Positions 46,578 through 55,174 of a stretch of 64,000 nucleotides of DNA are shown in pieces (within the stretch, counting starts at the first letter, position 1; each line of letters opens with the position of its first letter). The notes below the pieces were generated by a model. The model ran no database searches. It was not told the DNA's origin and saw only the letters and a program-made list of their open reading frames with translations. Position numbers and translations under genes: made by a program. Source of the DNA: Odoribacter sp. AF15-53. Its GTDB lineage: Bacteria; Bacteroidota; Bacteroidia; Bacteroidales; Marinifilaceae. The DNA is taken from NCBI RefSeq assembly GCF_003479425.1, contig NZ_QUHC01000002.1, positions 817,033 to 881,032 of the forward strand, written 5' to 3'.

Positions 46578-47209
46578 ACCTCTCGTTGCAAACGTACATA
46601 CTGGCTCGTCGACACCTGCTCCCCATCGGGGGAAACAAAGAAGCAATACAAATGCAACGTCTCTCCATCCCACCCCTTCATCGGGAAACGTGCCAACCCA
46701 TCCTTGCGCAAGACACGGGAGCATTCAATCACTTCCGGTGAAAACGGACGCTTCTCGTGCAACACAACCAACATCAACCGATCGTCATCTTCTTCCCACT
46801 CCAAAGAATAATTACTACTCCATTGCAACACTACTTCACCCCGTTCGTCCACCGCCCCTCTCAAATGGCGTCCCCTCTCCCGCTTTCCCGCCGAAAATTG
46901 AAGTTGAGAAAAATCACCAATACTTCCGTTGGCTCTGAATGCTTTCAAATTCTTCTCCATGTAAAAACTATAACCACTGGCACTCTTTCCTTGCGCCGAA
47001 ATACTCAAAACTCTTTTTAACGGAGTCTCTTTCAACCTCTGGTAAAAACGGATTGCGACCAAAAACCTTGTTCTCATTTCCAATTGCTTTTCCGTATTGG
47101 GATTATTCGACTTTCCCTGAATCCTCACGAACGACTTGCCTCGAAGATTGTAAAAAACACAATTTCCCAAGCGCCCTCTTAATCCTAGATCATTTTTAAC
47201 AGATGCCAT
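46574..47209 (-). CDS. DUF6266 family protein (copy 1)
   Basis: 211 residues. Same plan as the copy at 44783: opening LGLRGRLGNCVFYNLRGKSF, a helical middle (RFLVAIRFYQRLKETPLKRVL; GYSFYMEKNLKAF), beta-rich C-terminal half ending GWDGETLHLYCFFVSPDGEQVSTS. The two copies are clearly diverged. It is the first gene of the lysis-like cassette and overlaps the holin by 4 bp, so their translation is coupled. Function is unknown; family assignment is by recognition of the layout. Confidence 0.75.
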   Translation of the reverse strand: MASVKNDLGLRGRLGNCVFYNLRGKSFVRIQGKSNNPNTEKQLEMRTRFLVAIRFYQRLKETPLKRVLSISAQGKSASGYSFYMEKNLKAFRANGSIGDFSQLQFSAGKRERGRHLRGAVDERGEVVLQWSSNYSLEWEEDDDRLMLVVLHEKRPFSPEVIECSRVLRKDGLARFPMKGWDGETLHLYCFFVSPDGEQVSTSQYVRLQREV

Positions 47210-47264
47210 AATCTTTCATTTTTTAATAAATACTATCAATAACACGCTCTCGCTTTTCTGATTA

Positions 47265-47318
47265 CAAAACTACTCCTCCGCCCGAACTTCATTACTACAC
47301 GTGTCCCCCACACGTAGT
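47265..47318 (-). promoter_or_regulatory. Candidate promoter and operator of the lysis-like cassette
   Basis: Minus strand TAGTTTTG (47272-47265) fits TAnnTTTG. Just upstream, where a -33 element or activator site would be, lies an inverted repeat, ACTACACGTGT (47294-47304) and ACACGTAGT (47310-47318) around CCCCC. No TTTG -33 is present, so activator-dependent use is possible. Confidence 0.4.
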
Positions 47319-47395
47319 TACTTTATTCACAACTCACTAATTATCAATAATGCTTTTTTCGAAATATTCCCCTCAGAAACATCACAAACGAACAA

Positions 47396-47430
47396 GGGTA
47401 GAACAAAAGCATGAAACTTTCATTCTACCC
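47396..47430 (-). terminator. Hairpin after the RteC-like gene
   Basis: GGGTAGAA and TTCTACCC (arms 47423-47430 and 47396-47403) with a 19-base loop, 10 bp after the stop. There is no U-run, so termination is uncertain. Confidence 0.5.
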
Positions 47431-47439
47431 TCACCCTAG

Positions 47440-48061
47440 TTAACGCTTCCGGACATCCTTCTCATCCCGGGCTCGCTCAATCAGAAAAACCAACTGTTTC
47501 AGGAACACGACCACCTCCTTCTTTCTCTCAAAGATATCACGCTTCAAATCCCGGTAATTCGGAAGTTTCATCCCAAATACCTGTTCCATAAGCTTGATAA
47601 TTTCGTCATACTCCATCAAATTCCCCCTCGGAGACCACAACACTTTCGCGAGACAAATCCCCAAAGCCAATTCCGCAACCTCCATTTTAACATTCTCCGA
47701 CTTCCAGATCGCTAATGCCCCGTCATCCAGATGCCCCACGAACCATTCCGGGTTCTCCACCCGTTCCCGTACCAGCCGAATTTCCCGTTCCTCCCGACTC
47801 AATACCGCATACAGGCACCAGACGACCCTTACATTTTTTTCCAGCCTCGTTATCGGCTTGGTATATCTCGTTCCAAACCTGCAACCGGATATGAAGACTC
47901 TCCAAGCCACGCACCACCTCGCTATAATCCCGCACACTATCGCTCCATACCACCAGATCGTTCACGAACTCCAGAATCATCAACTCGACATCCTCGTCCA
48001 TCATCTCTTGAGTATCCCCTTTTAACCAAGAGAACAGCCTTCCTTTCAACAAATGTTCCAT
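47440..48061 (-). pseudogene. RteC-like regulator, split by a frameshift at an A7 run
   Basis: Two overlapping frames form one gene. Frame 1 runs from ATG 48061 (MEHLLKGRLFSWLKGD) and goes out of frame near 47840; frame 2 continues to 47440. At the join the minus strand reads GGCTGG, then seven A, then TGTAAGG. With six A the reading is continuous (EAGKNVRVVWCLYAV), giving about 206 residues, the size of Bacteroides RteC. The C-terminal part (EVAELALGICLAKVL; EQVFGMKLPNYRDLKRDIFERKKEVVVFLKQL) resembles RteC. RteC regulates excision of conjugative elements. It lies just upstream of the lysis-like cassette. The break may be real, phase variation, slippage or a sequencing error. Confidence 0.6.
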
Positions 48062-48088
48062 AACAACATCATTTTAATTTTATAACAT

Positions 48089-48119
48089 AAAAAAGCCCCG
48101 GGAACTCATCTCCCGAGGC
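48089..48119 (-). terminator. Terminator of the exopolysaccharide operon
   Basis: On the minus strand GCCTCGGGA (48119-48111) pairs with TCCCGGGGC (48103-48095), with one G-T pair, then TTTTTT. It lies 36 bp after the CpsB-type gene. The RteC-like gene starts only 28 bp beyond, leaving little room for its own promoter. Confidence 0.92.
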
Positions 48120-48154
48120 ATATCATTCATCGTAATTATTAATCACAACACGAT

Positions 48155-48865
48155 CTAATCGACAATCAAAGAACTCATTACTCCTGCTTCCTTCGACTTT
48201 AAAAATTTTTCCAATAATTCAACTTGTTTCACCGAATGTATATCCCCGGAAACATGATCGATCAGTTTTGCTGTTGCCAATTCCTTTGCTCCATGCAATG
48301 CAACATTTCCGTAAAAACCGACAAATGACAACAAATTCACCTGTATCCGGCATCCCCGACGCTTTAACTCCCGCACTCGTTCAGCCAAACGTCCAGCATA
48401 AAACGGATAACGCTCCGGATGTGCAAGCACGGGTACGTATCCTTTATTTTGCAAGCGAAAAACGACCTCTTCAAAAGAAGGTGACGGGGCGACAAAACTG
48501 TGTTCCACCAGAACCTTTCCCCCGTCAAACGAGGCAATACGCTCCTCTTGTATCAAATCCAGCATATACTCACCCACCTTATACTCCGCCCCGGCATCAG
48601 CCTCGATCTTGATCCCCTCGTTCAACAAATATCCTTTCAACTCGCTCAATTTCTCATGAATAATCTCCGGCGTGTTCATCGGTGACGGGAAAGATATATG
48701 AGGTGTAAAAGAAAATCGTTTTATCCCCAACTCCAACATCTTCTTCACGATCACCACAGAATTCTCAATTCGCTTCACACCGTCATCCAAACCCGGAAGA
48801 ATATGAGAATGAATATCGTGCTCGTAAAAAAAATACTGTTTACGTTCTCGTTTAAACCAACTCAT
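48155..48865 (-). CDS. CpsB/YwqE-type tyrosine-protein phosphatase (PHP fold)
   Basis: 236 residues. Metal-binding motifs: HDIHSHILPGLDDGVK (about 15-30), FTPHI, VEHSF, and PVLAHPERYPFY, with the final DIHS near residue 210, as in CpsB and YwqE. It is cytoplasmic and would remove phosphates from the Tyr-rich tail of the Wzc-like kinase encoded 12 bp upstream, so resetting polymer length control. It is the last gene of the operon. Confidence 0.93.
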   Translation of the reverse strand: MSWFKRERKQYFFYEHDIHSHILPGLDDGVKRIENSVVIVKKMLELGIKRFSFTPHISFPSPMNTPEIIHEKLSELKGYLLNEGIKIEADAGAEYKVGEYMLDLIQEERIASFDGGKVLVEHSFVAPSPSFEEVVFRLQNKGYVPVLAHPERYPFYAGRLAERVRELKRRGCRIQVNLLSFVGFYGNVALHGAKELATAKLIDHVSGDIHSVKQVELLEKFLKSKEAGVMSSLIVD

Positions 48866-48877
48866 AAGCGTTACGAT

Positions 48878-51223
48878 TTATTTTTTCTTCTTTTTATCCT
48901 TTTCATTCTGCCCATAACCGTAACCATAGCCATAACCATAGCCATAGCTGTAACCATAACGACCGGAACGACTCACCTTGATCCCGTTCACCACAATTCC
49001 CAAGTTTGCCAAACGTCCACCTTTTTCTAAATCGGAAATAACTCTCAATCCTTTCTTATCAAGCACATTCGCCCGGATCACGTAAACACAGGCATCCGCA
49101 TATTCACTCAACGAGAAACCATCGGCCAAAATCCCTAATGGTGGCGTATCCAAAATAATACACGAGAATTCTTTTTTCAAATAATCCAACAACTCTCCCA
49201 TCCGGGAACTTGCGATCAATTGCGTCGGATTCGGAGGTACTGTTCCTCCAAATATCACGTGCAAATTTTCATCCACTTTTTCTATTATCAATTCCGGATC
49301 ATCCACCATTCCGGCCAAATAAGCAGACAAACCCTTTCTGTTTTCTTTCTTAAAATACTCATTCAACTTCGGATTTCGCAAATCACAACCGATCACGATC
49401 ACCTTTTTGCCCGCTTTCGAATATGCATTTGCCAAATGGGAGGCCACCAGCGACTTTCCTTCACTAGGAATCGTCGACGAAACCATGATTACCGGAGATT
49501 CCTTTCTTTTAATCAAATAATTCAAATTCTCCCGAATCAAGTGCATCGACTCCGACATAACAAAACCCTCCTGCTCGATAGAAGTTCTTCCTTCCGGCAA
49601 TTGTGGTAAAGTTCCCAGCAAGGGAGCCGCCACCACTTTTTCCACCTCCTCGGCATTCCTCACCTTCGTATCCCACATATCCGCCACGAACATGATCCCC
49701 ACGGGCAACACCACCCCCAAGAACATCCCGAACAACAATATAAGCATTTTCCTGGGAGCCACCGGATGTTCTCCCGGATCCGGATTTTCGATAATCTTAG
49801 CCATCGGTACATACATCAATTTAGCAATTTCCGCTTCTTCCCGTTTCTGCATCAAAAACAAGAACAAATTCTCTTTCAATTCCTGTTCTCGGGCAATGGA
49901 ACGATATTGCTTTTCCTGAGTAGGCACAGACGTTAACTTTTCCTCCACCAACTGACTTTCCCGCTCCAAACTCTTAATCTTGATATCCAATCCATTCTCC
50001 ACGTTCGCAATAGCTGACCGGATACTGCTCTTTAACTCCCGAAGCTGAGACTCCAAACCCAAAACAATCGGGTTACTTTCCCGGGCAGACTGCAACAACT
50101 TTCCCCTACGGAGAACCATCTCGTTATACTTACTGATACCACTGTTAAGAGTTTCATCCGTCAAACCTAACTGTTCCGGTAATATCCTGAACTCTTCGCC
50201 CCGTCTATCCTCCAGATAAGCTCGTACACTCTTCACCACATCCATCTCGGTCCCCAATTTCAACAACTCGGCATCTGTTGCTTTCTTCTGTTCCATCGCA
50301 AGGGCCGCATCCGATGTCAAATTAGTCAACTGGTTCGTCTTTTTAAACGTTTCCGCACTATTTTCGATATCCCCCAATTCTTGATTAATAACCCGGAGAC
50401 GTTCGTTAATAAACTCAACCGTCTTCGCCGATACAAGTTGTTTATCCTCTATGCCGTTTGCGTTATAACGTTTGATCATCGTGTAAAGGAAATCCATTCC
50501 TTTATCCGGGTTCATTTCCTTTAACGAAACCCCTACCGCACTCGCATTTTTCTCTAATAAATTTATCTCCAAACGCTTGTGGAAATCCGTGGCCGCCTTC
50601 CCATAAGATAACAAATCCACCCGAATCTCATCCCCTATTTGTAATAACGAATCATTTCTCTCCACGGTCATCCGGTACCCCCCCATCGAAATCGTCTGAG
50701 AAAAATCTCCCTCGAAGATCACGTTTTTATCCACATCCAATACCTCTATCTTATCCGTATTTTTTGTAACCACGTAAAATGTCGTATCCTTGATATTTTC
50801 CGGCAAATCCACAAGTATCCGAAAGGGAGAATCCTTATATAACTTCTCGTCTCTCAACATCTTCTCCCGCGTGTAATCCACGTTCAATTCCAGTTCCTTC
50901 ACCACGTCCAGTATCAAATTCTTAGACTTCAACTCCACGATCTCGTTTTCCACCATCATCGTTCCCTGGAACAATCCCAATTCCTTTAACATCGGGTTTA
51001 CCCCTACCTCCCCTTTTTTCGAATCGCTAATCATTACTTTCGCTTCCACCTTATACTCCGGTGTCGAACTAAAACAAATATACAGAGCAATCACGGCACA
51101 CAACGGGATGCTTATGGCAAACCACCACCAACGGACTAAAATCTTATAAAAAAAAGCTTTCAGATCAAAATACTCCTCTTCTTCTGTCTGTAACAAATTA
51201 TTATCTTGATTGGTCATCTTCAT
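48878..51223 (-). CDS. wzc: Wzc-type polysaccharide co-polymerase and tyrosine autokinase
   Basis: 781 residues. N-terminal Wzz domain with membrane helix about 30-50 (WWWFAISIPLCAVIALYI), long periplasmic coiled-coil part, second membrane helix about 505-525 (MLILLFGMFLGVVLPVGIMF), then the BY-kinase domain with Walker A (VSSTIPSEGKSLVASHLA), Walker A' (VIGCDLRNPKLN) and CIILDTPPLG. The C-terminal tail has eight tyrosines in a Tyr-Gly run and ends KKKKK. It sets chain length and couples to the Wza channel. The Tyr-Gly run is encoded by a DNA microsatellite. Confidence 0.95.
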   Translation of the reverse strand: MKMTNQDNNLLQTEEEEYFDLKAFFYKILVRWWWFAISIPLCAVIALYICFSSTPEYKVEAKVMISDSKKGEVGVNPMLKELGLFQGTMMVENEIVELKSKNLILDVVKELELNVDYTREKMLRDEKLYKDSPFRILVDLPENIKDTTFYVVTKNTDKIEVLDVDKNVIFEGDFSQTISMGGYRMTVERNDSLLQIGDEIRVDLLSYGKAATDFHKRLEINLLEKNASAVGVSLKEMNPDKGMDFLYTMIKRYNANGIEDKQLVSAKTVEFINERLRVINQELGDIENSAETFKKTNQLTNLTSDAALAMEQKKATDAELLKLGTEMDVVKSVRAYLEDRRGEEFRILPEQLGLTDETLNSGISKYNEMVLRRGKLLQSARESNPIVLGLESQLRELKSSIRSAIANVENGLDIKIKSLERESQLVEEKLTSVPTQEKQYRSIAREQELKENLFLFLMQKREEAEIAKLMYVPMAKIIENPDPGEHPVAPRKMLILLFGMFLGVVLPVGIMFVADMWDTKVRNAEEVEKVVAAPLLGTLPQLPEGRTSIEQEGFVMSESMHLIRENLNYLIKRKESPVIMVSSTIPSEGKSLVASHLANAYSKAGKKVIVIGCDLRNPKLNEYFKKENRKGLSAYLAGMVDDPELIIEKVDENLHVIFGGTVPPNPTQLIASSRMGELLDYLKKEFSCIILDTPPLGILADGFSLSEYADACVYVIRANVLDKKGLRVISDLEKGGRLANLGIVVNGIKVSRSGRYGYSYGYGYGYGYGYGQNEKDKKKKK
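48911..48957. repeat. Microsatellite coding for the Tyr-Gly tail of the kinase
   Basis: CCATAA/CCATAG units repeat about eight times on the plus strand. Unit changes would add or remove phosphorylatable tyrosines in frame, because the unit is six bases. Confidence 0.7.
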
Positions 51224-51241
51224 ACATTATTTATTCAGAAA

Positions 51242-52012
51242 CTACTTTGTCAAGGTAATCAAAGCCACAATCGTCGACAAACTCGACAAGATATAAGGCA
51301 AGAACGTACTGACACTTCCCCCGGCAATCCGTCCCTTGTTCGGTTCCACGTAAACCACGTCATTTTGCTGTAAATAAAAAAACGGGGAATCGATAAAATC
51401 ACTGGATGTCAAATCAATCCGGGCAAAAACCTTCTCATCTCCTTGCTCTCGCATGACCAACACGTTCTTTCGTTTCCCGTTAATCTGCAAGTCTCCGGCC
51501 ATCCCCAATGCATCAAACAAAGACACACGTTCGCTAACCACCTTATAACTCCCAGGACTTTTCACTTCTCCCAGTATCGTCACTTTAAAATTCTGGAATT
51601 GAATCGTCACGATCGGGTTTTTCAAGTACTCCGACAACTTCTCTTTCAACATTTCTGCCAACTCGTTTCTCGAAATTCCCACGACCTTCAATTTTCCCAA
51701 CACGGGAAAATCAATCTCTCCGTTCTTATCCACGAGATACCCCCTCGGGATTTGCTGAGTAGAAGTTGTATTCACTTCACGCCCCAAACCGATCATTGGT
51801 GTATTAAAAGGCAGTGCGGATTCCAGATCATCACACGACACGATAATCGACAACAAATCATCCGTGTGAATCACGGTCTTATATTCACACTCCGCTTTTA
51901 TCCGCTTGTTTACATCAACATCCTGTAAGTATACCACTTTCTTACTTGAAGCACACGAAGCAAACAATCCCACGGCCAATACCAACATGATCACGTTTCT
52001 CATCAAATGCAT
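51242..52012 (-). CDS. Wza-like polysaccharide export lipoprotein
   Basis: 256 residues, lipoprotein signal (MLVLAVGLFASC from the Met at residue 4). It contains the Poly_export domain (about 40-125: DDLLSIIVSCDDLESALPFN; LVDKNGEIDFPVLGKLKVVG) and a SLBB domain (about 145-215: VTILGEVKSPGSYKVVSERV). It ends in a hydrophobic segment (FLPYILSSLSTIVALITL), which may be a membrane anchor. It would form the outer-membrane polysaccharide channel with Wzc, encoded 18 bp downstream. Confidence 0.92.
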   Translation of the reverse strand: MHLMRNVIMLVLAVGLFASCASSKKVVYLQDVDVNKRIKAECEYKTVIHTDDLLSIIVSCDDLESALPFNTPMIGLGREVNTTSTQQIPRGYLVDKNGEIDFPVLGKLKVVGISRNELAEMLKEKLSEYLKNPIVTIQFQNFKVTILGEVKSPGSYKVVSERVSLFDALGMAGDLQINGKRKNVLVMREQGDEKVFARIDLTSSDFIDSPFFYLQQNDVVYVEPNKGRIAGGSVSTFLPYILSSLSTIVALITLTK

Positions 52013-52020
52013 ATTTTCAA

Positions 52021-53169
52021 TTATTTACAGATACAATTTTTTATCTCACTCACAATATAAGCCACATCCTCGTCCGTCACGCAAGGCCCGGCCGGGATAC
52101 ACAATCCTTTTTCAAACAACTTTTCCGAAGTTCCGTCCACGTAACAAGGATTCTTTGCAAACACCGGCTGCAAATGCATTGGTTTCCAGAGTGGCCGGGT
52201 TTCAATTCCCTTACTATCCAAGAACACTCTCAATTCTTCACAATCCACACCAGTCTCCTCTTTATCTATTAGTATTGTACATAACCAATAATTTGCATTA
52301 AATCGCTTATCAGGATTTGATTTTAACTCGATCCCCTTCACGTTGGCAAATGCCCGTTCATACAACTCATGTACACGACGATGGTGAGCCACGTGCTCTT
52401 CCAACACGGTCATCTGTCCCAACCCGATCCCGGCACAAATATTACTCATCCGATAATTATAACCGATCTTCTCATGTTGATAATAAGGATACGGTTCCCG
52501 GGCCTGCGTAGCGTAAAACATTGCCGCCTTTTTGGATTCTTCATCAGGTACCACCAAGGCACCTCCACCAGAGGTAGTGATCATCTTATTCCCGTTAAAA
52601 CTCAACGCCCCGTATACCCCGAAAGTACCACATTTCAGTCCCTTGTATTCTGATCCCAATGCTTCTGCAGCATCCTCTAATACTGGAATCCCATATTTCT
52701 CGGCCACAGCACAAATCTCATCCATCTTTGCCGGCATCCCATACAAGTGTACTGGAATAATCGCTTTCGGCTTTCGCCCGGTTTTATTCATTCGGTCTCG
52801 TATAGCTTCCTCCAACAACACGGGATTCATGTTCCAGGTATCCTCTTCCGAATCCACGAAAACAGCCGTTGCCCCCAAATAAGTCACTGGGTTCGCCGAT
52901 GCACAAAACGTGAAACTCTGGCAAATCACCTCGTCACCCGCTTGTACTCCCAACAATATTAATCCCAAATGCAACGCCGCAGTCCCCGCACTCAACGCCA
53001 CCACCTGTTTCCCCTCATTTTCAACCAAGAAGTCCCGCAGGGATTGCTCGAAGGCATTCACGTTCGGCCCCAACGGAACCACCCAATTCGTATCAAACGC
53101 CTCTTTAATAAAGTCTTGTTCTTTGCCACTCATGTGTGCCAGGCAAAGATAAATTCGTTTTCGATCCAT
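52021..53169 (-). CDS. DegT/DnrJ/EryC1/StrS (PglE-like) sugar aminotransferase
   Basis: 382 residues from ATG 53169 (MDRKRIYLCLAHMSGKEQDF); a GTG 27 bp upstream is less likely. PLP lysine in SFNGNKMITTSGGGAL, PLP-contacting Asp in PVLEDAAEALGSE, and the family's GPNVNAFEQSL and SAGTAALHLGL segments. It puts an amino group on a nucleotide-4-keto-sugar. Together with the PglD-like and PglC-like genes upstream this resembles diacetamido-trideoxyhexose pathways; the usual 4,6-dehydratase (PglF) is not in the window. The product amine could be acylated or ligated to an acid. Confidence 0.9.
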   Translation of the reverse strand: MDRKRIYLCLAHMSGKEQDFIKEAFDTNWVVPLGPNVNAFEQSLRDFLVENEGKQVVALSAGTAALHLGLILLGVQAGDEVICQSFTFCASANPVTYLGATAVFVDSEEDTWNMNPVLLEEAIRDRMNKTGRKPKAIIPVHLYGMPAKMDEICAVAEKYGIPVLEDAAEALGSEYKGLKCGTFGVYGALSFNGNKMITTSGGGALVVPDEESKKAAMFYATQAREPYPYYQHEKIGYNYRMSNICAGIGLGQMTVLEEHVAHHRRVHELYERAFANVKGIELKSNPDKRFNANYWLCTILIDKEETGVDCEELRVFLDSKGIETRPLWKPMHLQPVFAKNPCYVDGTSEKLFEKGLCIPAGPCVTDEDVAYIVSEIKNCICK

Positions 53170-53260
53170 ACATGTAAACAGTAAACGTCCCGCCACGGGC
53201 CATCACGAGATTTATTCATCCCGTCCCGCTTGAAACTCTATATTGAAAAATTTTTAATGA

Positions 53261-54482
53261 TTATTCTACGTACAATTCTTTTATTCTTTGCAGTTCCCGT
53301 TTCAAATAAGCATCCAACCACACATAATACATACTGATTTTCCCGTCTTTTTCCTTTTCATTTTCCAACTTCTCTTTCAATTCCACTCCACGTTGAAACA
53401 CTTCTTTTCTTATTGGATTAAGGCGTTGTAAAATTCCCGTTCCCTTAATATTTTTCAATCCTGTTGCATTTATATAATACCTCATATCGCCATAAGTTGC
53501 AGCGACAAGTATTTTTTTCAATTGAAGTGAAAAATTGCAGATAAAAGATTTTTTAGCACCGCTCCCCGAGACTATCGAAGGTAACTCTCCAGAGACAGAC
53601 AACCACACGGGAATCGCCACCGATGTCAAGGGGAAACCCACAAATGTCCACATCGTAGTCATTCTCGGATCTTCTCCATCTCTCACCCCTTGAATAACGG
53701 CAGCAGCCCCCGTAGAATAACGATTTATACAATCTTGAAAATACATGTAATGCTTCTCATGTTCCCGTGCATTTCCAAAATCCTGAAGTTTCTGCTCGCT
53801 CAAAGAATTTTCCAAAGAAAGACAAATAGAATCCAAGAAAAAATCAATACTTAATTTTTTGCCTTTTTCACGTTCCAAAATCCTTTCAACTGTCCTATAA
53901 CGTATGTATCCATGCCCCTTCCCGAACAGACCAGATAAAGAATAATTCGTTCGGATTAAATAACCACAAGGTGCAACTTTCGAATCATTCACGTCATAAC
54001 GAATATATGTAAAATTATTCGTTTCAAAATACGCTCCATTCCCCCTTGCATCGACAACGCCAAAATTTACCCGGAAACTATGAGGTTTTGGATAATTCTT
54101 TAAAAAAGACTCAAACTCCTCTACAGAAGCACAATTCAACAAAGCCTCTTTCATGAAAATCCCCGATTTATTAATTTCAACACGAAGCGAATCGTGCAAA
54201 TTTCCGGAATCAGTACTCATAATCCCAAACCCCGTTGAATTATATCCCATCCAGATCGTTGTATTTTTTTCGTATCCGGCATTCACAACTGCCATTGCAG
54301 AATATTTCCCTTCCGACAAAAAAATTACTTTCTTGTTTAGTTGATTTTCGTTATCAAAATGCTTCCACATTAACGGACGACCGTCTTGCGTGACTTTACC
54401 GGAAACAATAACAGATGTGCAAGCTTCTATCTGGTTACCTATCCCCTGAAACAACAACAAAAAAAAATAAATACCTGATCAT
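53261..54482 (-). CDS. Ntn-type linear amide C-N hydrolase (C45/acyltransferase-like), signal peptide out of frame at a T9 run
   Basis: The enzyme frame runs to 53261; its first in-frame start is a poor TTG at 54460, 13 codons before the expected nucleophile. That nucleophile is the Cys of EACTSVIVSGKVTQDGRPLM, as in C45 and choloylglycine-type hydrolases cleaved before Cys. GYNSTGFGIMSTD, FGVVDARGNGAYFET and LIRTNYS fit the family. The natural start is ATG 54482, overlapping the previous stop as TGATG; from it, a perfect signal peptide (MIRYLFFLLLFQGIGNQIEA) would join the enzyme if the T run had eight T. It has nine (54467-54459), so frames do not match. Slippage, phase variation, mutation or sequencing error could explain this. 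It probably acts on an amide bond of the surface polymer or its precursor (inference). Confidence 0.75.
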
Positions 54483-55174
54483 CAATCTCTAACATTCTTT
54501 GCCGCAATCAACTTTGCTTCTATTTCCATTTCTGTACTTTGGAGCACAATCGTTGAATCTTGTTTACTTTTCACAATTGTAAAATCAGCAACTGATCTTT
54601 TCAAAATAGTACCAGCTCCGATAATAGATTTTCGTCCAACATGAACCTCATCAAATATTGTAGCATTTATACCAACAAAACTTTGCTCGCCAATAAATGA
54701 ACTTCCTGCTATTGTTGCTTTTGCCCCGATAAAACAATGATCCCCAACTTTTGTAGATGGACCAACCCATACCAGTGCTTTCGCAAAAGTATTTGTTCCA
54801 ACTTCTGCACCAAAATCAATAACAGCCAAATCACCAATCCAACAATTATCCCCTTTCAAACTTCCATTCAATACGGCTGTTGGAGAAACTAAATTGGCAA
54901 AACGGAAACCATTTTGCTTTAACCCTTCATAAACATTTCTACGAATTTGATTCAAATTATTCCACAGGATAGCCACAAACAAATAATCTTTTCCTTTATC
55001 AATAACTTCATCCAATGACTCTATTGCAAAAAGTGGTAAACCGCAATACGTTTCAGAAGTCATAAATCGCTTATGAATAGCAAAACCCACGACATGAAAC
55101 AAATTATATTTCGAGATAAAACGATAACAAGTTTTCGCCGTAGTACTATTACCAATTATTACAATATTATCCAT
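54482..55174 (-). CDS. PglD/NeuD-like sugar O/N-acyltransferase
   Basis: 230 residues. N-terminal PglD_N domain (about 1-80, NIVIIGNSTTAKTCYRFISK) that binds UDP-sugar, then a left-handed beta-helix of hexapeptide repeats (about 95-200; LVSPTAVLNGSLKGDNCWIG; SKVGDHCFIGAKATIAGSSF). The short Ala/Val/Asp tail is unusual in length. It would acetylate the amino sugar made by the PLP enzyme. It is adjacent to the ATP-grasp gene and overlaps the expected start of the amide hydrolase gene. Confidence 0.88.
   Translation of the reverse strand: MDNIVIIGNSTTAKTCYRFISKYNLFHVVGFAIHKRFMTSETYCGLPLFAIESLDEVIDKGKDYLFVAILWNNLNQIRRNVYEGLKQNGFRFANLVSPTAVLNGSLKGDNCWIGDLAVIDFGAEVGTNTFAKALVWVGPSTKVGDHCFIGAKATIAGSSFIGEQSFVGINATIFDEVHVGRKSIIGAGTILKRSVADFTIVKSKQDSTIVLQSTEMEIEAKLIAAKNVRD

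Noticed and set aside
46578..46724. N-terminal extension of the holin
   Set aside because: The extra 49 residues are opposite in character to the holin family and lie in another frame over the DUF6266 gene; the ATGA overlap marks the true start at 46577.
44572..48061. A complete prophage
   Set aside because: No integrase, terminase, portal, capsid, tail or replication gene is present; only a holin, an amidase and DUF6266 genes are seen.
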